Assembly: GCA_959347315.1 (NCBI GenBank)
Contig: OY365810.1
Span: 4,447,467-4,511,466 of the forward strand
Direction of reading: 5' to 3'
Length of the DNA stretch: 64,000 nucleotides
DNA from: Bimastos eiseni
Taxonomy: Eukaryota; Annelida; Clitellata; Crassiclitellata; Lumbricidae
The notes under the pieces are model-generated. The model worked only from the letters and a program-made list of their open reading frames with translations. It was not told the DNA's origin and did not search any database. Position 1 is the first letter of the stretch; the number at the start of each line of letters is the position of its first letter. Shown here in pieces: positions 23,001 through 33,960 of the stretch. The position numbers and the translations under genes were made by a program.

Positions 23001-26000
23001 ACAACTCCCGGACAATAATCCCATGTAAAAAATATAATGTGTGTGCATGTCGTGTCTTACCAGTACACTATTATTCGAAGCGTTATCGTCCGGGGGGGTT
23101 ATTTGCGTCGGGGCTAATTGTCTGAGGCTAATTGTGCGAGGATTGTCCTGGGGTAATTGTCCTGTTCCCGTCCGAATCTTAGGTCATAGCTTTCTTGCTT
23201 ACGTCAATGGGAATGACTAAATTGCATCTATAATGACAACTGGAGTCATTCTAGTTATCAGATGACTCGTAAAGTTTAAAACAATTAAATACCCGTGTAA
23301 TTATGCCAGTTTTGAAACATGTATACCCCTCGTGCCCTTGAGTTTTAGAATGTGCAGGAGCAAGTGCCCTTACAAGACATCTGTGTATGTGTATCGCATC
23401 AAATATTTTGCCTTAAGAATTTCGTGTACTGTACCATATTATGTTGTTATTACAGAATGGATGCAGAAACGGTTGATCAGCAAGACGCACTCGTTGAACG
23501 AGGGCGACAGAGTTGCTGAAAAAAGTCCTCAGGAAATTGAATGCAGGATATATACATATAAAAATTATATATACATATTTATACTGTTTGATTGTATTAC
23601 AATTACACGTACATATAATGTACAATTTTATAAGACATCTGAATTGATTAACATGACTATGACTGATATCTATATCGTGTACTGTATCCATTTTATCCCA
23701 TGCCATTGCATTGCATTACAGCATATGCTCTCCTATTCTATTCCATTTTATTATATTCTATTATTGTATAGTATAGCATAAGGTAGTATTGTGTGGCATA
23801 GTATGGACTATGGTATTGTTTAGCATGGTATTCTGTGGTATGGCATTGACATGGCATGGCGCAGCATAGCAAAGAATAGCACACTATGGTATAGTGTAGT
23901 GAAGTATAGTAGGCCTATATTTTAATAAAACCCATGTTCTAGTATATTCTAATAAACATAGATGCAAATAAATCGAGTTAACTAAGCATGTCAAATTAAA
24001 TCAGGTCTCTGATGCCTGATACAGGTTCTGGTGACATGGTTTTGAGCGAAGCTCTACAGTCAAGGCGGCTAACAATCACCGAGAGGAAATCTCCTTCAAC
24101 TCCATTGGTCGAGGAAAGTCGACATGGAAGTCAGTACATAGTCCCAATAAAGGGGCCTTTACTTACATATATTCAAAATTATGTACAAAGTTATCGTAAA
24201 TATATTCTCATGACTTCTGTGGTGCATTATTTTCATACCCAAAACATCAAAAAGGTCATGGGAAATTTCAATGACTTGAAAAAGGTCGCGAAACTGTTGG
24301 CGCTACTCGCTCGCCGGTTGGAACTATTCGATCCTGAGCAACATGTAAATTGTACATTGATTAGCTAAGTGTATTTTAATGTTGCACATAATAAACTATG
24401 TTAATTGTTACAATGTTAGTTAGCACTTTCATAGTGACTAGACTATGTTAGCTAGTACTGATAATTTTGTAACTTTTAGTTACTATGCAAAATTAGCACA
24501 TTAATGGTTTAATACTAGAAATGCAAGAAGCATCAATAAAAATAACTATTACAGTATGAAGGCAGCAGACCTTTAAAAGAGTTCAAACCATATTAAAAGC
24601 CTATAAAATTTATAGAACGTAATTCGCTTAATGATCAGACTTTTAATGGCGCTATATTCACTTGTATTAATTACGGTAACTAATTGGGTAGTCGACGATT
24701 GTATCTACATGTAGGAATACTAATGCAGCATGATAATACACGGTAGTGACGTAAATCCTATCTAAAAACACCATTTTTATTACCCTCCAGTTTCGCACTA
24801 GAAATGTGGATTACAGAATCACACACAATCGATTGGTTTAATATTGCACTATCAGGCATTTATCGATTATGTTCGCGGTAAGCCCTACCTATTTAATAGC
24901 GTATGCTACAGAGTGTATAGTACAATTACAATTTGGGTATTTAAGCAAACATATAAACTATTTACACATAGGCTTACCATAGAACATAAAGTAAAGCATC
25001 TTGATAATAACAACCGAAATAATAAAAGTAAATTAAATTTGATTTAAACCAGAACCAAAACAAATCGCACAGATTTGAATTTAAGAGCGTTTAAAGCTAC
25101 GCACAGGAAATTGTCAAAATTGTAAACAGGAAATTGCTTAAAAGTGGATTTATAATTAATAAGTTAGATCGTTAAATCAATTCGCCGGTCGGCTGATGGC
25201 GCTAGTTTTGGTTCACAACGTATTGTGAACTTCGATTAAACAATGAAGGTCCGTGGTACATAAAAGGCAAAATAGCATAAGCTGAAAAAAGTTTGTTATC
25301 TAACGAAACCTTCAACCTACCTCCCACCCTACACAATATAACGCTAACAAAACAGGAACCCACCCACCTACACCTTGAGCGTTATATAGTATGTGAACGG
25401 CCCCTAAGTGATTAGGCCATTTATTTAAAATCTCACCATAGTGACGAAAAATAAAAATTGCGTTTTGTGAAAATCAAATTTTCAGGAGGGCCAGAGATGA
25501 ACGCTACAGAATGGAGACCTGATGAACAAGAACTGTGTTCATCAACGTACGCAGATGAAAATAGGAAAAGAAAGTTACGTGACATTATAGGTATATATCT
25601 GATCATAATCTTTGTCTAGAGAGTCTTGTATTAATAAGTGCGCCAGCTTATCACGGACACTGCAACGTAATGCGATAGAAAAGACAACATGAAGTCAAAA
25701 TAAAGAACCTATACCATGTTCAATGATCCAGGCTCTATTGTGATGTCATATTTATTATTTCTAATGGTTTTATACATCTGACGAATAAAATTTGATGTTG
25801 CTTGGTAATATTAATCTATTCCAGAATACACGTATGACCTGTTTCCGTCGGCGCAAGCGGATGAAGTTATTGAAAGCATTTATGAGAATATTGAAGGTAA
25901 CCCAATGGAATTCTTCGGATAAGATTTGAGCAGATGGAGTCAAGCTAAGAACCTGTATGCAATCAATGCACAATATTAGCTCGAGCTCCAGTTTAATTCG

Positions 26001-29000
26001 GTATTTAATTGTTCCTCGCTAATCGCTATGGTGAGCTCCAAACGTGGGCTTCACTTTCTCACTTGAGCTGTCACCTCTCCAATCGTATGGTCACGCTTGA
26101 TATTATTTGCATTGTCAGAATATACATTGACAAAAACGAACACCAGTCGTCTTCATTATGATTGGCTCTACATACAATTCTAAATATAGCGTCCGATCAC
26201 TAAACAGAGACCGATATCTCTATAGTTGGTCACTATAACAATACCCAATATACACATAACATTACATATAGTCACTCTTATATAAAGTCAGTAAGCCAGT
26301 CAATATCATGGTATATATGACAGCAGAGGAATAAATACAATTTAGTATTGCATACAACAATACGAGATGTTGCTTAAAGATGCATGAAATATTATGGTCT
26401 GTCCAGCAGCGTAATCTTCACCCGTAGAAAGAAAGTGTCTTGATATTCGTAGTATCTTTAGAAGACCTTGAAGCAGATAACTGCATACACAATGAATGGC
26501 TCCTTTCGTTTCAGGCAGATCAGTTTACCTCTCGTAGCTTGTCAAACATCGAAATAATTAAACGTTCTGTTAAATGAATATCACTTGAATTCATCAAGAA
26601 CCTCAAATGACATAAGTCTTTTTATAAGCACACAACTTAGATCATTACGTGAAACAATGAAGATGAGCGTTTTAACTATAAACATTTCTGTTTAAAAACG
26701 CAAAAGAACAAGCGTAGGATTGAAATACACCGATAATGCTAGACAATTGATGTGTGATTATTTTGTGCATCTGCAAGTTTAAAATCTTAAGCGGGATTTC
26801 ATTATTATATGACCCGAATCAATGGTGCGTCTAAGGAGTGAAATGCATGCTCTCATGGTTCTGCATTTCAGGAGACTTATTCTTGGAAGAATTTGAAAAT
26901 TTAAGAGCTGAGAGAAAAGTGTCAGAACGTTTAAACGAGAAAAAAGAGCCAAGATACGTCGGTTCAGAGGAAAATTTGTTCGCGGAAACTACACAAAGAC
27001 AATTAAAGCAAGCATTTAAATTGCCAAGCGATCTTGAAGAAGAGGAATTTCTAGAACAACATCAGTCTATAAAGAGCAAAGAAAAGCAACTGGAATCAAT
27101 CGACTGTAAGTTTAAATTTACTAACTGAACCCTAACATAAGATACGCATTGCAGAGTCTTCAATGTAACTCTTAAATGCACTGCCTTCGTGACCTTATAA
27201 TGGCGCTGTAACCAGAGTCGTCCTCGGGTAATTTGGCGCCCTAGACAGTCATCTATACGAGCGCCTCCCATCCCCGTTGCGCTAATAGTAAAATGCGAGA
27301 AATAATTATGAGGTCAGGCACACATTGCCCGGAGCACATAAAAAAATAAAAAAAATATAGACGATAAAAAAATCATAAACGATTCTGACTGAGGAAATTT
27401 TTGGTGCGCTTTTGCACTGCGTGCTTTTCTTGGGTCACCCCTTATAATAATACCAACACAGGCATACTTCCTAAACGAATGCGGGACTGAGTAGGCAGTT
27501 GTACTTAATTACAGTAGGAAACTCTTCAAAAACAGGGTAGGTCCTACGTCATAGGAGACTCTGCAATAAGCTGAAGATAGTATGCAAACATGTGAAACAT
27601 ACTTGCTTCAGCTACCAAGAGACCCTAACTATAATTATCTTACTGACTGGAGACTGGACAACAGAGAAATCAGATCAATGTCGATGCGGTGACCACAAAT
27701 GATGCACTAGGAGCTGAAAGCTATATTATAAGAATGCGACGTTGATTAATGATAATCATTGCCATAACCAATCATTTTAATGATATACTCCAAATCGACA
27801 TAAATAAAGTAATTGAGTTAATAATTAGCTGAAGGAAGTATCGGCGTAGGTTAAAAGGGAAGAGATGAAAACATCTAAGGGACCAATGAGATCACGCTCC
27901 CGGGGCCCAACCTTTCTCATGTAGAAATACAATCAGTGGTTTAGACTAGCTAGTACGATATAGTATCTTCAAGTTTTAACCAGTTGGGTAAGCTCTTATA
28001 TGAGCAAAAATATAACCTCGATTATAAAATGTAATGTGTTCCAAGTGCTAGATATGTGTGTTATTAGTCGCAAATCATTTGTCAGACATAGAAAACCGAA
28101 TATCCAGAGGAGTTGTGTTCTAGATATACGGGACCATTACATTTCAAAGCAAATTGCCTAGTGGTTGCTCTAAAAAAAATTTCTAAAGTTACAAACCGAG
28201 CGAGTATGGTAATGATTAATGTAATGTGAGGTTTGAGTGAAGTTATTTATGAAGCACATGGGAAGCATGTTGTTAAAGTATTTGTACATGCGTTCGTTAG
28301 TCTGGAGTCAATTTATTCGAGACACATTAAGAAAATGTTAGTCCTGCAGAACATTATAGTAGGTGGAGTACGACCGTATTTATAACAACACAAGATTTTG
28401 TTGCGTATTTTGTTGCAGTATTAGCAATCTTATCAATCTGTAGCTATAATTGGACGCTCATAGTACATTGTCATAAGAAAAATTGGGGTGGATCATTGTG
28501 CAATATAGATTGAGGAGGATATTAAAATATTAGCTGGCAGGAGGTAGGCCGGAGCTATTCTTGATTATTATCATTATTATTCCTGTGGTCTTTATGCAAA
28601 TTTAAACGAGATATTGGAAATGGTATCATTTCAAAAGAGATTCTGATCCACCCGGATACCAAGAAACGTAACAGGCTTAACACACAGAATAACAATGCTA
28701 TTGTTAGCAACTCATTTTTTAAATGGGAGATGTTTTCGATGAGATATGAATATTATGTGATTTGTTTTGGATATCTTTAGTGATAGTTTGTTGTTGGAGA
28801 ACCAGTTATTTACGTGTGAGAGTTCATGGTTCAATAATTTGACCAATCTATCAAGCGACTTGTGAACGCAATTATAATTATTAGTGTCTTCCGCGAATGG
28901 TATAGAATGGAGTAAAGCTGATGCAATTGGGTAGATCATTAAATAAATGCTAATACATGTATAAAGAGTTAAGGGACACAATTAATTTTGGATAAGATAG

Positions 29001-32000
29001 GAAGCCGCTAAAATAAACGTGTTGGGACCTCCACTGTAAGTGTAAGTAGGCCTGGGTTTGGAACCATTTGAGAGGGATATCCCTAATTCTAATGTTTTAC
29101 AGTCTACAAATTGAATTTGATCGTCCACGGTATCAAATGCCTTCGCAATGTCGATGAATTGAACACACCTGGATAATTCGGTATGATCAGCAGCGTCCGA
29201 TAGTTTGGCCTGAAGATAAGTTAAAGGCATCACTGCAAAGCGCTCTCCTTTTAATCCGTGTTGATTACGATTAGGAATTTTTGGTTTGTAATGAAATTAG
29301 AAAGTCTGACGTAGGCATAGTTTTATCAAAGGTTTTTGAAAAATAGGATAATATGGAGATTGGTCTATAATTTTTGAACTAGTCTTTCTGGTGTTGCTTG
29401 AAAATAAGTACAACTTTAGCAAATATAATTTATTCGGAAATTCGCCGTTGTTGAGGGAGCATTTGACATTATCAGACAGAGAAAATGTTCTAGGATCTGG
29501 CCAATTAGGGTGGGATCAAGTTCGAGCACTACACTATGAGTGATTTTAGGAAGTGAGCCAATGAAAGTAATTCGTCAGGAGACGTTGGATAAACTGCAAG
29601 TGAGTTTGTAAGGAGGCTTCATAAAGGTAACAGCAGGTAGAACATATGTAAGAATTTTTTTACATCATGAGCAATAGAAAACTGAAATAAGAATTGCATC
29701 TGTCTGAATGCATTTCCGCACAATTCGTCCGCGTGTTCTAGATCCTAATTTCTGTTGAATCAATTTGTCCTTACAATTCTCACATCAGATAAGTAAACTA
29801 CTCTCATTTATATATTTTGTCAACCGTTTACTAAGTCTAAGTAATAAATAAAAATTAAGTAAAAGCCTGTAATAATTGGATGTGAATAGATAGCTATCTA
29901 TTTATTTTTTTATTACCGAAACTTGATACCGCCCTTCTTCCAACTTTTTTTGCTCAGAAGTGCACAGACACGCCTCGACGGCGCAATTGCAGTTGTACTG
30001 CAGAGCAATTGTGCGCGAAGGACTTGCTCAAGGTCCCTACACAGTGACTGACCCCCCGGACGAGGGTCGAACCAGCTCAGCACTCACTGAACGTTATGGG
30101 CTGACCGCTCTAACCGATCGGCCACTGTGCCACACCACGTGTTGTAGAAACATGCAATAGAAAGCCTAGTGGGTTGAATAATTCACAGCCGATATTGGTA
30201 CCGACTGTGTGCATGAAACGCTTTTCGAGAAACAGCGATATTACGTAATTGTTTAGCTGACATAGCTTATTATGCGCTTTGATCGACACAATTGTCTGAT
30301 AACCATTGAACAACATCAGATAGCGAGATGCGATATTCTTTTATATGGACATCTTTCTTGCATTCGTGCACTTCTTGAAAAGAACACCATTGTCTGCTGA
30401 TATACTAGCTTACGTAAACTATCTCCTTGAAACTACATGATGGTGGAATGCAACATCTGGCGGTCATATATTATTTTGAGAATTTCTTCCGGCGATTGAT
30501 CTGTTTGAGTTTGCAAGTATATGTTGTCAAATCTCAAATTCGTGACTCCGTAGGCACCATGACATGCCGTGTCTCTTGGTGGTATACCTCACAGTCTGTA
30601 TATGTTACTAGTCCAGTTTATAGGTTAATAGTTACTAGCCATTTAATCAACCAAGATTCTGCTGTTTCAATCTTAAGATCTAGGCCTACAGTGTACATCA
30701 TCAGAATATGTATGTCTCTTGATGTAACCATAATTCTTGGGCAATGTGGTTTTTCAGAAAGCAGACAAAAATCTTACTGACGCACTACTTCTTCATTTTT
30801 TTAAAATCATTGTCAATTTTCAACAACGACTGACAACTCACAATCATCAATAGCTTTATTCAAACACTATTTACCGATTTTTTTTCATTCTAACGCTGCA
30901 CCATACTTGTTGGCTAGACATCCTTGAACTTATAGGCCTACTTAAAATCGCTGCGTCTATTTGTCTGTATAAGTGATTTGAATCGTATCACAATGTGTAT
31001 CTTCACGTCATTCCAACATCTGCGACGATCTTTTTTCGCCAAATGCCATCATCAACAGTTTTCATGCATTAGTAAGTAGTTTGTATGGAATATTTAAAAT
31101 GCAGTAAAATGACGCGAAAATTTGAATGAATGAAGCAAATCCGTAATGACTAACTATTATGACTACCTATTTTCGCTTTCAGTTGGATTTAGAATCGAAA
31201 ATAAACCTGATCCAGGTTTTGCTCAGTCGATCAGAACAAAAGCCATCGATGAGAACAATAAACGGATCCGTGGATTTACGATCTTAGGCAAGGAATTGTT
31301 TGTTGTGAGAGAATTGAGTTCATATATTGAAGTTTATGATCCGATGAAATTCAGTTTCAATCGTCGATGGCATTCGAAGGATTTAATTAACCCACAGGAC
31401 ATAGATTCCTGCAGCAGAAATAAATGTCTCTACATCAACGATTCCAAGGTGACCGGTCAGTCTAACGAAATCTTAAGCGTTCGCCCAGATGGAAAATTAA
31501 TAAAGAAATGGTTGACAGGAGAAGATTGGGGATATGGTCTGTCTGTTACGAATGAATCGACTGTCATTCTAACTGTTTGCAATAAAAATAAATTAAATGA
31601 ATATTCGCCAGATGGTCAATGGATTCGTGAAGTAAACCTGACATCAGACGCATCAATACGTTACCTATTTCACTCTATTAAAATGACCAATGGCAATTTC
31701 GTGATCAGTTACAGCGGTTACAGTGATATGGACAGAGTGTGCGTCGTGGATGCAAATGGACAAATTATAAAGTCATTCGGTGGAAAACGTATATCGACCG
31801 TCAGAGAAACTATTCGTCCAGTATATTTAGCCATTAGTAAAAGGGGAAATGTCATGGTCGCTGACCAAGAGAATGGTCGGGTTTTGTTGTTGGACTCAGA
31901 TTTGGAATATAAGAGTGAAATTCTTTCAAGCGCAAGGCACGGATTACGAGAACCAGAGTTGATACTTTATGACAAATCAAATGGTCGACTGTTTGTAGTT

Positions 32001-32051
32001 GACAATTCGAACGAAAAAGAATTTTCGGTGTTTGAGTTTAAACAATTTTAA
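16770..32051 (+). CDS. Gene 2: CARD-CARD-TRADD-N-like-linker-NHL protein (CARD1 frameshifted)
   Basis: The exon model is 16770-17046, 17998-18282, 18739-19122, 23456-23542, 24025-24129, 25486-25590, 25825-25896, 26872-27105 and 31183-32051. All internal junctions after CARD1 are phase 1. The predicted order is two CARDs, an alpha/beta module, about 200 residues of acidic and charged linker, and a 290-residue NHL propeller ending at TAA. A 2-nt insertion after codon 10 of the ATG frame breaks CARD1. Translation could start further 3' or the gene may be a pseudogene. Every later exon is intact, which argues for recent damage or an assembly error. Introns contain LINE, SINE and MITE insertions. 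A candidate poly(A) signal lies at 32442. Confidence 0.75.
17047..17997 (+). other. Gene 2 intron between CARD1 and CARD2
   Basis: AT-rich intron with nothing recognised. It ends in tttatttccag. Confidence 0.6.
17998..18282 (+). CDS. Gene 2 exon: CARD2 with GC donor
   Basis: 285 nt, phase 1-1, same length as in genes 3 and 4. It reads YLPLSEFRYQRLDEIRP, then VIAELRSSQAISRTDAEEI, KLLSIIMRRSNHSYDNFQKV and ending ADYLSEG. This has the six-helix CARD spacing with the ..D.E.I and RRS..Y..F patterns. The 3' splice donor is gcaagt rather than GT, the usual consensus for GC-AG introns. Genes 3 and 4 have GT at this site. Confidence 0.8.
18283..18738 (+). other. Gene 2 intron (GC-AG)
   Basis: Intron of 456 bases. 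Its last 160 bases are homologous to 58180-58300 in gene 4. Confidence 0.55.
18739..19122 (+). CDS. Gene 2 exon: TRADD-N-like module
   Basis: 384 nt, phase 1-1, between ttttacag and gtaatt. After a polar N-terminal part, a strand-helix-strand pattern follows: PGQSIVIFIYCKTAQKAVKF, TQLFNSGRLHYILASILTRL, then KLDLRINMEEEEIITLEEF. The pattern (beta strand, helix with a SG.L turn, later acidic strand-helix) recalls the ferredoxin-like TRADD N-terminal domain. This is inference from pattern only. The exon ends in GIEG at the donor. Confidence 0.7.
19311..19386 (+). pseudogene. Partial duplicate of the TRADD-N-like exon end
   Basis: The stretch reads EQLDSRINMEDIEVITLEEF then TGIEG followed by gtaaaa, repeating the last third of the exon at 18739-19122 only 190 bases downstream. 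The 5' part and an acceptor are missing, so it is probably nonfunctional. Confidence 0.6.
19390..20493 (+). other. Gene 2 long intron, first part
   Basis: No exon or element was recognised with confidence. Confidence 0.4.
20494..20991. mobile_element. Non-autonomous inverted-repeat element (MITE-like)
   Basis: The left end cggctggctgtagtggtggc and the right end gcgccgccactagctggctg are inverted copies, with further matching inner sequence (ttggcacgcaat versus tggtacgcaattgcg). No coding sequence lies between them. The target-site duplication was not resolved. Confidence 0.55.
20995..21645 (+). mobile_element. CR1/L2-like LINE 3' fragment
   Basis: The plus strand reads ICSRVDSGNIAFIGLSSHRI then LNGAARLIDGIPN near 21228-21350, and RKLLFRTGVFFTALP near 21497, the thumb and C-terminal motifs of CR1/L2 (SRIDY.N..F.GL, LN.AARLI). 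It ends in an attgtattgta tail near 21635, typical of L2-type 3' microsatellites. It is frameshifted. Confidence 0.75.
21646..22944 (+). other. Gene 2 intron, nothing assigned
   Basis: An 86-codon open stretch at 22201-22461 has no recognisable motif. The rest is AT-rich. Confidence 0.35.
22945..23190. mobile_element. MITE with iterated GGACAATTA ends
   Basis: The left end carries ataggacaattaccc, tcggacaattacccg and ccggacaataatccc. The right end carries the inverse set ggggttatttgcg, ggctaattgt (twice) and ggtaattgtcctg. Flanks gaatcggata and gtccgaatctta are also inverted. It is about 245 bases with no coding capacity. Confidence 0.65.
23456..23542 (+). CDS. Gene 2 linker exon A
   Basis: 87 nt, phase 1-1, after the acceptor ttattacag. 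It encodes WMQKRLISKTHSLNEGDRVA and a short acidic end. It is homologous to the orphan exons at 2547 and 4221 and resembles gene 3 exon 4 (WMPVEL). The donor dinucleotide is GC (gcagga), as in the two orphan copies. A GC donor this far from consensus lowers confidence. Confidence 0.5.
23730..23910. repeat. TATAGTATGG-like simple repeat
   Basis: Irregular repeats of atagtatagcat / gtatggcat run for about 180 bases. A shorter relative is present in both Y blocks (about 1235-1265 and 2850-2880), confirming that this intron is homologous to them. Confidence 0.7.
24025..24129 (+). CDS. Gene 2 linker exon B
   Basis: 105 nt, phase 1-1, acceptor cctgatacag and donor gtcagt. The product is Ser/Pro-rich and ends PSTPLVEESRHG. 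The orphan exon at 2982-3083 ends almost identically, so the C-terminal EESRHG is the conserved part. Confidence 0.55.
24630..25115. repeat. Dispersed repeat R, copy 1
   Basis: About 480 bases are homologous in the same orientation to 34440-34965. Shared phrases include taatggcgct, ttgggtagtcgacgat, gcatgataatac and aaagctacgcacaggaaatt. No coding frame. Probably a non-autonomous element. Ends were not resolved. Confidence 0.75.
25486..25590 (+). CDS. Gene 2 linker exon C
   Basis: 105 nt, phase 1-1, acceptor attttcag and donor gtatat. It ends SSTYADENRKRKLRDIIG, nearly the same as gene 4 (SSTYASENRKRKLRETIG). The basic ENRKRKLR stretch is the most conserved part and could be a nuclear-localisation-like or interaction motif (inference). 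Confidence 0.75.
25825..25896 (+). CDS. Gene 2 linker exon D
   Basis: 72 nt, phase 1-1, encoding YTYDLFPSAQADEVIESIYE. Gene 4 has a 72-nt equivalent at 59686-59757. Acceptor attccag, donor gtaacc. Confidence 0.75.
25897..26871 (+). other. Gene 2 intron
   Basis: No element was recognised. The end (ctgcatttcag) is homologous to the gene 4 intron end. Confidence 0.5.
26872..27105 (+). CDS. Gene 2 linker exon E, charged helical
   Basis: 234 nt, phase 1-1. It begins DLFLEEFENLRAERKVSERL and continues rich in Glu, Lys and Gln to KEKQLESID. Coiled-coil or extended helix is likely. Gene 4 has a 225-nt homologue at 60374. Gene 3 has no clear counterpart. Confidence 0.75.
27106..28600 (+). other. Gene 2 intron, first part
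   Basis: It contains possible small-repeat sequence (about 27200-27440, ggcgccctaga and ggtgcgcttttgc phrases) but no assignable element. Confidence 0.35.
28600..29640 (-). mobile_element. Antisense LINE RT fragment
   Basis: The minus strand reads CVQFIDIAKAFDTVDDQIQF near 29165-29105 (motif A), then AEDTNNYNC and WFSNNKLSLKISKTNHIIF near 28895-28755 (motif C region with A-E-D-T in place of ADDT, and the NKLSLN..KT signature of CR1/jockey-like elements). Frames are broken and it is inactive. Confidence 0.75.
29890..30145 (-). mobile_element. tRNA-derived SINE
   Basis: On the minus strand an A box (tggccgatcggttagagcgg) lies at about 30123-30104 and a B box (ggttcgaccct) at about 30073-30063, with promoter-like spacing. 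The body runs to about 29900 and ends in an A/T-rich tail. A second copy, split by a transposon, lies at 45793-47175. Confidence 0.75.
30146..31182 (+). other. Gene 2 intron before the NHL exon
   Basis: Nothing assigned. It ends in attttcgctttcag, almost identical to the intron end before the gene 4 NHL exon. Confidence 0.5.
31183..32051 (+). CDS. Gene 2 terminal exon: NHL beta-propeller
   Basis: One exon of 869 nt encodes about 289 residues and ends in TAA. Six blade-like repeats can be seen, for example IRGFTILGKELFVV, KCLYINDSKVTGQSNEILSV, YGLSVTNESTVILTV, IKMTNGNFVISYSGY, LAISKRGNVMVADQENGRVL and DKSNGRLFVVDNSN. Each has the V.D..N.R/I....DG pattern of NHL repeats, and six blades make a closed propeller. 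In the TRIM-NHL family this fold binds RNA or protein (family knowledge). No RING, B-box or transmembrane segment precedes it here. Confidence 0.88.
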
Positions 32052-32441
32052 TATAATATGTAGAAATAATTTTATATATTTCTAGGTGTCACAAATTCGA
32101 CTCCACCGGAAAGAAAGCATATCGAAATTGCACAGCATTTTTTTATATTGGAGTGATTTTCTGAATTATTTTATATTCCAATCATTGCCACAAAAATGTT
32201 TCAAGGTGTTTGTTCCGCCTTGTACAATGAACTCTAGCTTATTCTTAAGTCGACGCCTTACAAGTTTCGGGGATGTCATGCAATTGAATAGTGGATGAGG
32301 AAAATTTCTGTTTTGTGCACTTCTTGCAAATTCACAAGGACTTGTAATTTAATTGGGATATTTATTGTAAGATCATGCATATTGCTTTTATCGGAAATTC
32401 TATTGGGCCAACAAACTAGACTGCTTCTGATGATCGACGCA

Positions 32442-32447
32442 AATAAA
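32442..32447 (+). terminator. Candidate poly(A) signal of gene 2
   Basis: AATAAA lies in a 3' flank that aligns with the gene 4 flank, where the same signal is kept at 62741-62746. Conservation supports use. Confidence 0.45.
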
Positions 32448-32651
32448 AGACAGCAGAACAATAGACTCACCTGGAAATAATTGAGAAGAATTGACATTTG
32501 CATGAGTCGCGGAGAAAAAGTCTAAACTTCATTTCAAATTTTCATGGGAATTATAATGAAATTGCTCATCAGATTCTATAAAAATTCTAAGCCTTTGCTA
32601 ATAAGTCTCGAGAACTCTCATTTAGCACACGATCTAATAATTATTTGATTG

Positions 32652-32688
32652 CCTATATATATATATAATATATATATATATATATAAT
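32652..32688. repeat. (TA)n microsatellite
   Basis: About 37 bases of alternating TA with one break. Confidence 0.9.
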
Positions 32689-32699
32689 GACTCCGAGCC

Positions 32700-33195
32700 A
32701 AGAGTTCATTGCGCTTTGCCTCTGCTACATTTATGGGCCTAATCCGATGTTACTACATGGTTCGCAACTAACAGATCAGATCTCTTATAATATGTAACAT
32801 GATGCAATGTTTTATTGCGGCCCAACCGTCTGAAAAATCGATTCCGCACAACCGCAAGTCACTGCCTACAACCAATGATGGTCGACAGCAGCCGTAATAG
32901 TAGCTACAACGCAATTTTAATAAAAACCGCGTTGGTTAAATGTAAAAGTGGATCTAGGCTACACTCGCTTTGTGGGAAACATTCCCCCTCTAGCGTCGCA
33001 AAGTGGTCATGATTCATCATTAGCCGATGGTCAACGCTCCTACCCTGTCGATCCCAACCTACAGCTGCTTCGCTATATGCATGCATGTACGAACCTTTTC
33101 AACTAGCAACCACGCGACAGCTAGTTTTAGTTTTTCATCTTTATCCTGTGGACTGTATCTGTTTGCTGCCATGGTTTTATAGTTTTTATAGATGC
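32700..33195. other. Intergenic, nothing assigned
   Basis: No gene or element was recognised. It precedes the LINE at 33196. Confidence 0.35.
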
Positions 33196-33960
33196 CTTTG
33201 TTTCCATTTTTTCGACTGCCTTACCCCTCAGGCGACCACAATAACACACATATTCCACTTACTGCATCCTTTAACTCAGCTGAGCCTCTAAAAACAAACA
33301 ATGCAATCTTGACTTTAGGAAACCTAGGTACAACTTCCTTGTTTAAGGACTGTGTAACCCTTCTCGTTCCAACGATTACCAAGATCGTCAACCTCTATGT
33401 ATCGAACAGTTCTTTTGCTACGCTATTCAAGAACTCAAATAACTCCAGTGCCTCAAAATGACCATGCTATTTCTATCAAAAGCCTATCCTCTACCCAATA
33501 ATGGACTAAGTCACTGTAAATGCGGACAATGTCTTTAATTTGTCACTCATCTAGTCCGTACAGCCTCACCTGCGGTGTTACTCAAGGTTATGTTCCTGGT
33601 CATCTGTTCTTCATTCTGTACTCCACAAAATAATTTTATATCATCCGTAGATCATCATTTTTATGCTGACTACACACAACTGCGTCATTCTCCCCTCACT
33701 CACTTCAAAATGAGTGTCAGCATGTCTTCTTCCGGTCCGTCAATCTGCCTATGGCGTGGTCACTCGACCGAGATTGCCCTCCTGAAGGTTGTCACTGACA
33801 TCGATACGGTAACTACGCTCTTCTCGGCCTCGATGAGCTTTCATCTGCATTCGATACGTTCGACCACGACATCCGATTGAGCGTCTATCGAGAACGTATG
33901 GTATCCGTTCGGTCGCTCTGGAATGGTTACGCTCCTGCCAGAGGTGAAACAAGGTTTTGA
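33196..33960 (+). mobile_element. Scrambled CR1/L2-like LINE remnant
   Basis: It reads FKDCVTLLVPTITKIVNLYV (pre-finger region) at 33340-33400, then CGVTQG and FILYSTK with HFYADYTQLRHS (motifs B and C) at 33573-33695, then GHSTEIALLKVVTDIDTV at 33757-33812 and an SAFDTFDHD-like stretch by 33870. HSTE and motif A normally come before motif B, so the order is rearranged or two copies are joined. Confidence 0.65.

Noticed and set aside
23332..23781. 149-codon open frame on the plus strand
   Set aside because: It covers the 87-nt linker exon A in frame but runs through both splice borders into low-complexity intron. Only the exon part has paralogues.
29960..30145. tRNA gene on the minus strand (A and B boxes present)
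   Set aside because: The cloverleaf is incomplete, the tRNA-like part continues into a body and tail, and a second copy exists at 47022-47175, so it is a SINE.
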